This document shows positions 37,698 through 45,306 of a stretch of 61,879 nucleotides of DNA, piece by piece. The position numbers were made by a program, and so were the translations under genes. The stretch covers positions 1 through 61,879 of the forward strand of contig DASTPP010000396.1 in the NCBI GenBank assembly GCA_035762175.1, in the 5' to 3' direction. The DNA comes from DASTPP01 sp035762175. Lineage in GTDB: Bacteria > Myxococcota_A > Polyangia > Polyangiales > Polyangiaceae. The notes beneath the pieces are model-generated. The model did no database searches, had not been told where the DNA came from, and was given only the letters and a program-made list of their open reading frames with translations. Each line of letters begins with the position of its first letter. The first letter of the stretch is position 1.

Positions 37698-39338
37698 TTG
37701 ACGACCCAACGCGACGCAGCCCTCGCCGAGGCCGAGCGCCTCGAGGCCGAGTTCGATCAACTCTTCGACGAGGGCGCGTACGCGAGGGCGGCCCCGGCGG
37801 CCGAGCGGGCGCTCGCGCTGCGCGAGGGCGCGCTCGGGCCCGAGCACCCCGACCTGGCCGGCGCCCTGCACCGGCTCGCCAAGCTGCGCCAGGCGCGCGG
37901 CGAGTTCGCCGAGGCCGAGCGGCTCTACCTGCGCGCGATCCCGCTTTACGAGCGGGCGCGCGGCGAGGCCCACTTCGACGTGACCTCCGCCCGCTGCGAT
38001 CTCGCCAGCCTGTGCCGGCACGAGCTCCGGGCGCCCGACCGGGCCGAGGCGCTCTTGCGCGCCGCGCTCGCCGCCTGCGAGCGGGCCGCGGGGGCCGACG
38101 ATCGCGCCGTGGCGCTCGTGCTCGACCACCTGGCCGACCTGCACCAGACGCGGGGCGAGTACGAGCAGGCCGAGCCGCTCATGCTGCGCGCGCTCGCCGT
38201 GCGCGAGAGCTCGACGGGCCCCGGGCGCGACGAGGTGGGCTTCTCGCTCGGCTACCTCGCGATGCTCTGCCACGATCGGGGCGACGTCGCCGAGGCCGAG
38301 CAGCTCTACCGGCGCGCGCTCGAGGCGCTCGAGGCGACCTACGGCCCCGAGAGCCCGACGCTGCTGCCGGCCCTCGAAGGCTCGGCCAGGCTCTACCAGG
38401 CGGCCGAGGCGTACGACCAGACCGAGGCGCTGCTGCGGCGCATGCTCGCCATCACCGAAGGGCAGCGGGGCCCGGGGCACCCCGACGTCGCCCGGCGGCT
38501 CTGCGACCTCGCCGACCTCCTCAAGGCGCGGGGGGCGCCCGACGAGGCCGAGCGGCTCTACCGGCGCGCGGTCGACATCGAGCAGGGCGCGCCCGACGAC
38601 GAGGGCCCCTCGCGTCACGCGGCCGCCGAGGCCCTGGCCGGCCATTACGAAGACCGGGGGGCGTACGACGAGGCCATCGCGCTCTTGCAGCGCGCGCTCG
38701 CCGACGACGAGGGGCGGCTCGGGCCCGAGCACCCCGACCTGGCCAGGCGCCTCCTTCGGCTCGCCGTCTCGTACCAGAGCAAGGGCGAGCACGAGGCGTC
38801 CGAGCCGTTCTTGCGCCGGGCCATCGCCGTCGTCGAGGCGGCGCTGGGCCCCGAGCACACCGAGCTCGAAATGCCCCTCACGTTCCTGTCGGCCGCGCTC
38901 CAGGAGCGCGGGGCGCACGACGAGGCCGAGGCGGCGCTCTTGCGCGCGCTCGCCATTCGCGAGCAGGCGTTCGGCCCCGACGACCCCGGCGTGACCCAGG
39001 CCATCATGCACCTGGCCTTCTTTTGGTACCACCGCGGCGCCTTCGCGAAGGCCGCGGCCTACTGGGAGCGCGTGCTCGCCATCGTCGAGAAGCTTAGCGG
39101 CCCCGGCGAGCCCCATACGGCGGACGTCTTGACCATGCTGGTCGAGCTCTACGAGAAGCTCGGCGCCTACGAGCGGGCCGAAGACTACGCCGCGCGCGCG
39201 CTCGCCATCCGCGAGCGGGCGCTCGGCCCCGACGACCCCGACACGGCCAAGGCGCGCGAGCTGCTCGCCAGCCTCTACCAGGCCGCCGAGGCCCCCGCCG
39301 CGGGGGCGGCCTCGCCCGGCGAGGGCGAGCCGAGCTAG
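37698..39338 (+). CDS. Kinesin-light-chain-type TPR protein
   Basis: A 546-residue protein built almost wholly of about 12 TPR units of 42 residues, each like LGPEHPDLAxxLxxLAxLxx followed by RGxxxEAExLYxRALAI. This is the kinesin-light-chain subtype common in myxobacteria and cyanobacteria. No signal peptide or enzymatic domain; a cytoplasmic scaffold is likely. Start is TTG (TTGACGACCCAACGC); no ATG or GTG in frame gives a better N-terminus. Confidence 0.85.
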   Translation: MTTQRDAALAEAERLEAEFDQLFDEGAYARAAPAAERALALREGALGPEHPDLAGALHRLAKLRQARGEFAEAERLYLRAIPLYERARGEAHFDVTSARCDLASLCRHELRAPDRAEALLRAALAACERAAGADDRAVALVLDHLADLHQTRGEYEQAEPLMLRALAVRESSTGPGRDEVGFSLGYLAMLCHDRGDVAEAEQLYRRALEALEATYGPESPTLLPALEGSARLYQAAEAYDQTEALLRRMLAITEGQRGPGHPDVARRLCDLADLLKARGAPDEAERLYRRAVDIEQGAPDDEGPSRHAAAEALAGHYEDRGAYDEAIALLQRALADDEGRLGPEHPDLARRLLRLAVSYQSKGEHEASEPFLRRAIAVVEAALGPEHTELEMPLTFLSAALQERGAHDEAEAALLRALAIREQAFGPDDPGVTQAIMHLAFFWYHRGAFAKAAAYWERVLAIVEKLSGPGEPHTADVLTMLVELYEKLGAYERAEDYAARALAIRERALGPDDPDTAKARELLASLYQAAEAPAAGAASPGEGEPS

Positions 39339-39364
39339 GCCCCGTCGCCGGAGGCCGCCCCGGC

Positions 39365-39468
39365 GCGGCCGCGGCCCTCGCCGTCTCGCCGCGGCCGTGG
39401 CCCTCGCCGTTTTGCCACAGCCGCGGCCCTCGCCGTTTCGCCACGGCCGTGGCCCTCGCCGTTTCGCC
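39365..39468. repeat. Four tandem copies of a 26-bp repeat
   Basis: Units run GCGGCCGCGGCCCTCGCCGT plus CTCGCC, then near-identical copies with single changes (GTGG for GCGG, TTTTGCC or TTTCGCC at the end). It lies between the TPR and PAS-STAS genes, in the region where the promoter of the latter is expected. Function is unknown. The period of 26 equals that of the unrelated duplication at 13416-13467. Confidence 0.65.
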
Positions 39469-39534
39469 GCGGGGCCGGGGGCCCCCGCCCGGGCCGCACG
39501 CTCGGGCTTCGATATCGGTAGCCTCGTGCGTAAG

Positions 39535-40620
39535 ATGGTGGCAATGCTCCTGCAACAACGCCTCGCGGTCCTCGAGGAGATCGCGCTGCCCATCTGGGTG
39601 ATGGACACCGTCCAACTCCGGATGCTCTGGGCCAACCAGCGCGGCCTCGAGCTCTGGGGCTCGCCCTCGCTCGACGAGTTCCTCGCGCGCGACTTCTCGA
39701 CCGTGTCGCCCTCGATGCGCACGCGCCTGAGCGTCATTCAAGAGGGGCTCGAGCAGGGCCGCAGCCTCGAAGAGCAGGTCACGCTCTATCCGCGCGGCGT
39801 GCCCCGCACAGTCCGCTCGCGGGTGTCGCCGCTCGTCCTCGACGATGGCCGCGTCCTCATGCTCGCGCAAGCGCTGCTGACCAGCGAGGGCTTCGACCCC
39901 ACCCTCGTCCGGGGCCTCGAGGCCCTGCGCCACCTGCCGGCGACCGTCGCCATGGTCGACGCCCAGGGCGCGGTCGTGATGCAGAACCCGGCGGGCGTGC
40001 GCACCTTCGGCGACGCGCCGCTCGCCGCCTGGTTCGCCGACGACGGGGTCGCCGCCGCGCTGCTCGCCGAGGTGGCCGAGGGCCGCGTCTACCGGGCCGA
40101 GGTCGAGGTGCGGACGTCCGACGGGCGGCGCTGGCACGCCGTCGAGGCGCGCCCTACGACCGACCCGGTGACCGGCGGCCCCGCGACGCTGCTCGTGCAC
40201 TTCGACGTCACCCCGCTGCGCGAGAGCCTCGAGCAGGTCGCCCGCAAGGAGCGCGAGATCCGCGCGCTCGCCGCGCCCATCCTCGACGTCGGCGACGGCG
40301 TGCTCGCGGTGCCGCTGCTCGGCACGCTCGACGCGCCGCGCACCGCCGCGCTCACCGAGCGCCTGCTGCCCGAGGTCGTGGCGCGCCGGGCGAGGGCCAT
40401 CATCCTCGATCTCACCGGCCTCGACGCCTTCGATCTGGCCAGCGCCGAGGCGCTGATGAAGCTCACCCGGGCGGTCGCGCTGCTCGGGGTGCGCTCGACG
40501 GTGAGCGGGGTGAGCCCCAAGCTCGCCGAGGCGCTGGTGCGCTCGGGCGGCGACCTGAGCGGCCTGCGGACGCGGCGCACGCTCTATGACGCGCTGCGCG
40601 CCCCCGCGCACGACGGCTGA
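39535..40620 (+). CDS. PAS-PAS-STAS protein, RsbR-like
   Basis: A 361-residue protein. Two PAS-like segments (about 12-110: VLEEIALPIWVMDTVQLRML; about 125-225: ATVAMVDAQGAVVMQNPAGV) are followed by a coiled link (ESLEQVARKEREIRALAAPI) and a C-terminal STAS domain (IILDLTGLDAFDLASAEALM, STVSGVSPKLAEALVRSGGD, LSGLRTRRTLYDALR). This layout matches RsbR-type stressosome subunits. The first RsbR phospho-threonine (VDT in Bacillus) is Leu here, and the second (TG) is Ser. No RsbS or RsbT gene is adjacent. The ATG at 39535 follows TCGTGCGTAAG; GTG three codons earlier is possible. Confidence 0.82.
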   Translation: MVAMLLQQRLAVLEEIALPIWVMDTVQLRMLWANQRGLELWGSPSLDEFLARDFSTVSPSMRTRLSVIQEGLEQGRSLEEQVTLYPRGVPRTVRSRVSPLVLDDGRVLMLAQALLTSEGFDPTLVRGLEALRHLPATVAMVDAQGAVVMQNPAGVRTFGDAPLAAWFADDGVAAALLAEVAEGRVYRAEVEVRTSDGRRWHAVEARPTTDPVTGGPATLLVHFDVTPLRESLEQVARKEREIRALAAPILDVGDGVLAVPLLGTLDAPRTAALTERLLPEVVARRARAIILDLTGLDAFDLASAEALMKLTRAVALLGVRSTVSGVSPKLAEALVRSGGDLSGLRTRRTLYDALRAPAHDG

Positions 40621-41128
40621 GCGCTCGGTTCGAACGAGCCCGGCGGCGCAACCAACATCGGACGCGGGGCGAAGAGCAGCCCCGACGCCGCGGTGCGTAC
40701 GCCCGCGGCGTCGGACGGCCAGAGCGACGTCGCAGATAGCGACGTCGTCGCCCGCCGACGACACGTACCTCAGACGCGGGCTTGGCCGCGTCTGGCGAGG
40801 GCGACAGCACGAGCCGGGCAGGGGAGGGGGAAGGCCCGCCGACGTCGTCGCTAGCGCGTAACGGCTCGGGCGGCGGTATGCGGCAATTCTCCCCGAGGTG
40901 CTGTGGTCGGCCACGGCGCAACGTTGCGCGCCCCCACGGCGCTTGCGCCGCTCGCGGCGCGGGCGCCGGTGATGGCTTCGACGCGCGGCCGTAGCTGGGG
41001 CGCGGCGGGGCGGTTCGGCGGGCTGGCCCCTGCCTCGTCGCGAGATCTTCGGCGAGGCGCTGGCCTCGCGAGCGCGCCGACGCTCGCCGCGCCTGGGCGT
41101 CGGCACGGACTTTGATGGACGTCGCGAC
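40621..41128. other. Intergenic stretch of about 500 bases without a gene
   Basis: Between the PAS-STAS gene and the phosphoribosyltransferase gene. Small frames on both strands lack family features. GACGTCG motifs recur at about 40731-40755 but form no clear palindrome or RNA. I see no supported feature. Confidence 0.4.
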
Positions 41129-41845
41129 ATGAGGTTCCGTGACCGACGTGCCGCCGGCAAGTTGCTGGCCCGAGAGTTGGCCCACTATGAAGGCCGAAGC
41201 GCGGTCGTCCTGGCGGTGCCGCGCGGCGGCGTTCCGGTCGGGGCAGAGGTCGCCGCGGCCCTCGGCGCCCCGTTCGACGTGGTCGTGGTGCGCAAGCTCG
41301 GCGTTCCGCGGCCGTCGCAGGGGGGCCTCGTCGGCGTGGCCGAGGGCGGGCGCCTGCTGGTCGTCGAAGGCGCCGCGGGGGGCTTCGGCGACCGCGGGCA
41401 AGGGGTCGCGGCGCTGGGCGCGCGCGAGTCGTCCGCGCTCGAGCGCCACGCCCATCGCCTCCGCGACGGGGGCCGGCCCCTCGACGTCGCAGGGCGCACC
41501 GTGATCGTGGTCGACGACGGCGTCGCGACCGGCGTCACGGCGTGGGCGGCCATCAAGGCGCTGCGCGAGCGCGGTCCATCGCACGTGGTGCTGGCGAGCC
41601 CCGTCGTGCCCGCCCCCCTCACGCGGTTGATGGGCGGCCTCGCCGACGAGGTGGTCTGCCTGCTCAGCCCGGAAGCGCTCTGGGCGATCGGCTCGTTTTA
41701 CGGCGACTTCCGGCCGGTGCGCGACGACGACGTGTCGGCCTGCCTCCGGCGGGCGCGGCGCGACCAGGGCGCGACGCGCGAGGGCGCCGTCGCGCCCGCC
41801 AGCCAACCGTGGGCGGGCCTCGAGCGGTGGTTGGCCTGGCGGTGA
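41129..41845 (+). CDS. Phosphoribosyltransferase family protein
   Basis: A 238-residue type I PRTase. The PRPP loop is VIVVDDGVATGVTAWAAIKA at about 130-149, preceded by the PPi loop VVVVRKLGVP. N-terminal SAVVLAVPRGGVPVGAEVAA is typical of the orphan PRTases found in many actinobacteria and proteobacteria, often with hydrolase or stress genes. The base substrate is unknown. The last 148 bases are overlapped by a minus-strand frame that is probably a read-through. Confidence 0.85.
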   Translation: MRFRDRRAAGKLLARELAHYEGRSAVVLAVPRGGVPVGAEVAAALGAPFDVVVVRKLGVPRPSQGGLVGVAEGGRLLVVEGAAGGFGDRGQGVAALGARESSALERHAHRLRDGGRPLDVAGRTVIVVDDGVATGVTAWAAIKALRERGPSHVVLASPVVPAPLTRLMGGLADEVVCLLSPEALWAIGSFYGDFRPVRDDDVSACLRRARRDQGATREGAVAPASQPWAGLERWLAWR

Positions 41846-42375
41846 GCCGAGCGGGGCCGGACGGCGGCGGCAGGTCGCCCGTCAAAGGGCGCCCGGGGGC
41901 CCCCCCGCGTCGAGAAGAAGCGGCCGTAGCGGCTCTTGGCCAGCAGGGCGCGGCGGAAGTCGTCGAAGGTCTCGGCCCGCGCCAGGGTGAGGGGGCCGAA
42001 ATTGACGAGCTCGTGGGGCATCACCATCGCGACGGAGTCGCCGAGGGCGGCCAGCACCCCGGGCATGATCGAGGCCCAAGCCTCGACGAAGACGCGCACC
42101 CGCCCGGGCTCGTCACGCTGCGCGGGGTCGATCAGAAAGACATGTTGCTCTCTGATATCCCGGATGGATCGTCGCTCGCCGGCCTCGTCGAGGTCCCACG
42201 AGATTAGGCGCACGACGGCGACGAGGCTGCCCCTTGCGTTCTCGTAGACGAAGCCGTCACCGTCGTCGGCCACGCCCCGCCCGAGCTCGGCCCGCCCGCC
42301 GTACTGGGGCAAGCGCTCTTCGAGCCAGGCGGCGAGATCGGCGGGGTCGAGCAGGGTGGGGGAGCCGGCGGCCAT
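41698..42375 (-). CDS. Unknown protein with displaced stop codon
   Basis: A 225-residue frame. Residues 1 to about 155 look like a real soluble protein (TLLDPADLAAWLEERLPQYG, GSLVAVVRLISWDLDEAGER, EQHVFLIDPAQRDEPGRVRV, ASIMPGVLAALGDSVAMVMP), with good periodicity but no family that I recognise. Residues after FFSTRGGPRAPFDG are a basic tail lying antisense to the phosphoribosyltransferase gene. In another frame a TGA occurs at about 41880, so the ancestral end was probably near there. The ATG at 42375 gives the natural N-terminus. Confidence 0.55.
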   Translation of the reverse strand: MAAGSPTLLDPADLAAWLEERLPQYGGRAELGRGVADDGDGFVYENARGSLVAVVRLISWDLDEAGERRSIRDIREQHVFLIDPAQRDEPGRVRVFVEAWASIMPGVLAALGDSVAMVMPHELVNFGPLTLARAETFDDFRRALLAKSRYGRFFSTRGGPRAPFDGRPAAAVRPRSAHRQANHRSRPAHGWLAGATAPSRVAPWSRRARRRQADTSSSRTGRKSP

Positions 42376-42612
42376 GCGGGGCGCGACGGGGCGCGCGGCC
42401 CTACCTTGCGCCAAGGTCGCCGCGCGGCGCAAGCGGGTACCGACTCGGCGCGTGCCCCCGGCCAGGGCTGGCCCCGGCGCTGGGTCGGAGCGCCGGCGGA
42501 GGTCTATTCTTCTGGGCCAAGGTTTCGTCGTGACGGGGGCAGCCGCGGCGGCACCGCGTTTTCTCGCTGACAGGCCGGGGCCTCGAGCGACCCAGCGGTC
42601 CGTCGGCGCCGC

Positions 42613-42750
42613 CCGGCCTTCCGCCGCGGCAGTCCAGCAGAAACCGTTTGTGGATAGAGGCGGCAAGACCAGGCCGCGCGCTCGTTCGAAGGCCTCGATC
42701 TCTTCGGGCCTGAGCGGCGGGCCGCCTCCCCTCGTCTTGAGTTGCGTCAT
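42613..42750 (-). pseudogene. Possible N-terminal remnant of a SMI1/KNR4 (SUKH) protein
   Basis: Reads MTQLKTRGGGPPLRPEEIEA then FERARGLVLPP and, shortly after, TNGFCW. The order helix with EIEAFE, then LVLPP, then NG is the opening of SUKH immunity-type domains (usually EI..FE...G..LP..Y..FL...NG). The YRxFL part is missing and the frame turns into low-complexity sequence. I read it as a decayed scrap, next to a truncated toxin gene. Confidence 0.35.
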
Positions 42751-42840
42751 CGCTTCTGGGGTCGAGCTTGGTGACTTTGTCGCGGCAGTAAGCAGCCCCA
42801 TCAGACGTTCAACGGCTCGACCTGGTCTGCTGGCGTCAAG

Positions 42841-43614
42841 ATGGCGAGCGTTGGCGTGAGCGCGTCCCCCTCGGCGGTCGTGTTCGGCGTCAATCAGCTC
42901 TACGTCTTTCACCGCGGCCCCGGCCAGACCGGCCAGCTCTGGTACACCGCCACCTCCGACGGGTCGAGCTGGGCCGCCGACCAGCTGATCAACGGCGTCA
43001 GCGCGTCGTGGAGCCCGGCGGGAGTCGAGACCATGGGCCAGCTCGACGTCTTCTACCAGGGCGGGGGCAACAACGGCCAACTCTGGAAGTACACCCACGA
43101 GATGATGGAGATCGTCGGCGTGACCTACGATCTGAACAACGCCGTGAATCGCGACATGTCCTACGCCGTCCTCTACACGCAGACCGTCCCGAACCACTCC
43201 GGGGATCAGCAGACGACGTCGGTGTCGATGACCCGGTCCACGCAGGAGACCTCCTTCTTCGAAAACAGCCGGAGCGCTGGCGTCTCCCTGGAGGTCGGCA
43301 GAGAGTTCAAGGCGTCGATCCCCGTCGTGGAGGCCGAGGTCGGCGGCTCGCTCAAGCTGGGCCTCTCGACCTCGACGACCCGGACGTACGGCACCTCCAC
43401 GACCTTCTCCAAAGAGTACTCGGCTACCGTCCCCGTGACCGTCTCCCCGCATAGCGCGACGAGGGTCACCTTCAGCGTTCAAAAGTGCATCCTCGACGTC
43501 CCCTACACGATGACGTTGCGCACGAAAGATGGGTACGAGACGACGTGCGCGGGGGTCTGGCAGGGGCTCACGAGCTGGAACCTGGTGACCCGCTACGAGC
43601 CGGTGCCTCTCTAA
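42841..43614 (+). CDS. Aerolysin-type pore-forming toxin, 5'-truncated
   Basis: 257 residues. The N-terminal 75 contain two lectin-like beta-propeller motifs (NQLYVFHRGPGQTGQLWYTA; GQLDVFYQGGGNNGQLWKYT) as in fucose-lectin (PLL) repeats. The rest matches aerolysin/ETX-MTX2 beta-pore domains: SVSMTRSTQETSFFENS, a Ser/Thr-rich amphipathic hairpin (SLKLGLSTSTTRTYGTSTTF), SKEYSATVPVTVSPHSATRV and VPYTMTLRTKDGYETTC. Homologous repeat sequence (QTFNGSTWSAGVKMA) continues upstream in frame to 42775, where a TGA interrupts it and no start codon exists; there is also no clear ribosome site or signal peptide. So the gene lost its 5' part. Whether the remaining frame is expressed is open. Confidence 0.7.
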   Translation: MASVGVSASPSAVVFGVNQLYVFHRGPGQTGQLWYTATSDGSSWAADQLINGVSASWSPAGVETMGQLDVFYQGGGNNGQLWKYTHEMMEIVGVTYDLNNAVNRDMSYAVLYTQTVPNHSGDQQTTSVSMTRSTQETSFFENSRSAGVSLEVGREFKASIPVVEAEVGGSLKLGLSTSTTRTYGTSTTFSKEYSATVPVTVSPHSATRVTFSVQKCILDVPYTMTLRTKDGYETTCAGVWQGLTSWNLVTRYEPVPL

Positions 43615-43928
43615 AAATGCCGACCTTACCCTTGCATCCGGCGCCGCCGGCGAGCCTGGCCCCCGCCGTGACCCGCAGGGCCGCCTCGCCCACCCCGCCT
43701 GGCCCGGCTCGTGCCCGGAGAGTTTAGAGTGCCGAGCACAACGCCCCTTTGGGGGCCATCTTCCAAGCTGAAGCCCGCCGGACGAGCCCCGTGCCCGGCC
43801 ACGTTCCGGTGTCACTGAAAATCGCTGCGTCAGCGCCGCCGGGCCCCGGAGGGCTTGAACCAGCTCGCTGGCTTCGGGGTGCGATACGTTATCGAAGCCG
43901 AGCACGTTGCGTCGTAGTACGGTCAACC
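43615..43928. other. Intergenic stretch without a gene
   Basis: About 310 bases between the toxin gene and the next lipoprotein gene, somewhat less GC-rich near 43715-43740 (GAGAGTTTAGAGTGCC). It should hold the lipoprotein promoter. I see no supported frame or RNA. Confidence 0.4.
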
Positions 43929-45197
43929 ATGCTCCCTTCGAACCCGGGCACTCGGCCCCATTCTACCGCGCTTCTGCTCGTTTGCGCCTTCGGGGCGCTG
44001 ACCGCCCTCTCGGCCCTCGCGGCCTGCGGCGACGAAGACGATTCGCCCGGCACCGGCGGGGCGGGCGGCTCGGGGCAAAGCGGCTCGGGCGGCAGCGGCG
44101 CCGGTGGCGGCACGGGGGGCGGCGCCGGCCAGGGCGCGGCGGGCAGCGCGGGGCAGGGGGCCCACGTGAACCCGAGCTCGGCCGATTCGCGCGGCGTCTG
44201 GGTCTCGATGAGGGGTGAATTCTTCGGCACGAGGGGCTCGGGGCTGCATCGGGTGAACCCCGACACGTACGCGCTCGAGGCCTGGTTCGACTCGGCGGCC
44301 GTGCCGGCCGCGGGCGTCGACTCGCTGCCGGTGCCGGCCGAGTCGGTCGTCGGCTGCGGGGGCGCGCTCTGGGTCGGGCACTTTACCGAAGAGTATTACT
44401 CGCGCATCGATCTGATCGAGAACCGCGTGAGCGATACCGTGCCCATTTCGACGACGGCCTTCCGGTCGGCCTGCGCCGGCGGCGCCGTCTGGGCGTACGG
44501 GCTCGGCAACGGCGACGGCGAGGGCTACCTCTTCACCCGGCTCGACCCGGCGACGAAGGCCGAGACGGCGGCCTTCCCCATTATGGTGGCGCCTTCGGCC
44601 CTCGTCGCGCACGGCGGGTCGCTCTGGACGGGCACCATCGTCGGCATCGCCGAGCGCGATCTGACGACGGGCGCCGAGACGGGCAAGACGGTGAGCTTGG
44701 TCGACATTCAGGTGCCGGGCGAAGCGAGCACCCGCACGATGGCGACGCTCGGGCTGGTGAGCGACGGCCCGTCGCTCTGGGCGGTGGGCACGGCCGACGA
44801 CGAGAACTCCAACCCCGAGGCGTTCATCGTGCGCATCGACACGGCGGCCGCGGCGCAGGCCGAGGTGGTGAAGGTGTCGAGCGAGGGCGTCAGCGACATC
44901 GGCATCCTCCTCGGCGAGGCGCCGCCGGTGGCGGCGGCGGCCGGCAAGATCTGGGTGCTGAACTCGGCGGCGGCGACGGTGACGGTGTTCGACGCGCAGA
45001 CCGGGGCGCAGCTCGGCCAGGCGACGACCGGGGCGGGGCCCGCCGGCATCGCGCTGGGCTTCGGCCGGGCGTGGGTCGCCAACGGCGACGGCTCGCTCAC
45101 GGTCGTCGATCAGGCGACCTTCGGGGTCGTGCAGACGGTCGCGCTCCCGCGCGGGGTCGAGCCCCGCGGCGTCGCCATCACGGGCGAAGGGGGCTGA
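43929..45197 (+). CDS. YncE-like beta-propeller lipoprotein
   Basis: A 422-residue protein. The leader ends ALSALAACGDEDDSP (lipobox plus acidic residues) and a Gly/Ser linker of about 40 residues follows. The globular part has repeats such as GCGGALWVGHFTEEYYSRID, AGGAVWAYG, HGGSLWTG, SDGPSLWAVG and GFGRAWVANGDGSLTVVDQA, a WxxN/G-type propeller of the YncE/Vgb style. Such proteins bind ligands or partners at the cell surface; no enzyme motif is visible. The gene end is duplicated: a 33-bp tandem repeat covers the last codons and stop. ATG at 43929 is the start that gives a leader. Confidence 0.8.
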   Translation: MLPSNPGTRPHSTALLLVCAFGALTALSALAACGDEDDSPGTGGAGGSGQSGSGGSGAGGGTGGGAGQGAAGSAGQGAHVNPSSADSRGVWVSMRGEFFGTRGSGLHRVNPDTYALEAWFDSAAVPAAGVDSLPVPAESVVGCGGALWVGHFTEEYYSRIDLIENRVSDTVPISTTAFRSACAGGAVWAYGLGNGDGEGYLFTRLDPATKAETAAFPIMVAPSALVAHGGSLWTGTIVGIAERDLTTGAETGKTVSLVDIQVPGEASTRTMATLGLVSDGPSLWAVGTADDENSNPEAFIVRIDTAAAAQAEVVKVSSEGVSDIGILLGEAPPVAAAAGKIWVLNSAAATVTVFDAQTGAQLGQATTGAGPAGIALGFGRAWVANGDGSLTVVDQATFGVVQTVALPRGVEPRGVAITGEGG

Positions 45198-45249
45198 GCC
45201 CTCGGCGGGGCGGGCCGCGAAGGGGGCTGAGCCCTCGGCGGGGCGGGCC
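45184..45249. repeat. 33-bp tandem duplication across the stop codon
   Basis: GCGAAGGGGGCTGAGCCCTC plus 13 more bases occurs twice in direct succession. The first unit includes the final codons and TGA of the lipoprotein gene; the second copies them into the spacer before the MFS gene. Each unit also holds GGGGGCTGAGCCC, a small hairpin that could act as a weak terminator. Confidence 0.7.
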
Positions 45250-45306
45250 GAGGTCGGTGCCGACGCGACTACGTCATGATACGAGGAGGGGCAGAGGCGC
45301 GCCACC

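Noticed and set aside
37428..39737. 769-residue minus-strand frame opposite the TPR gene
   Set aside because: Periodic only because the TPR units are periodic; the sense frame has the TPR consensus.
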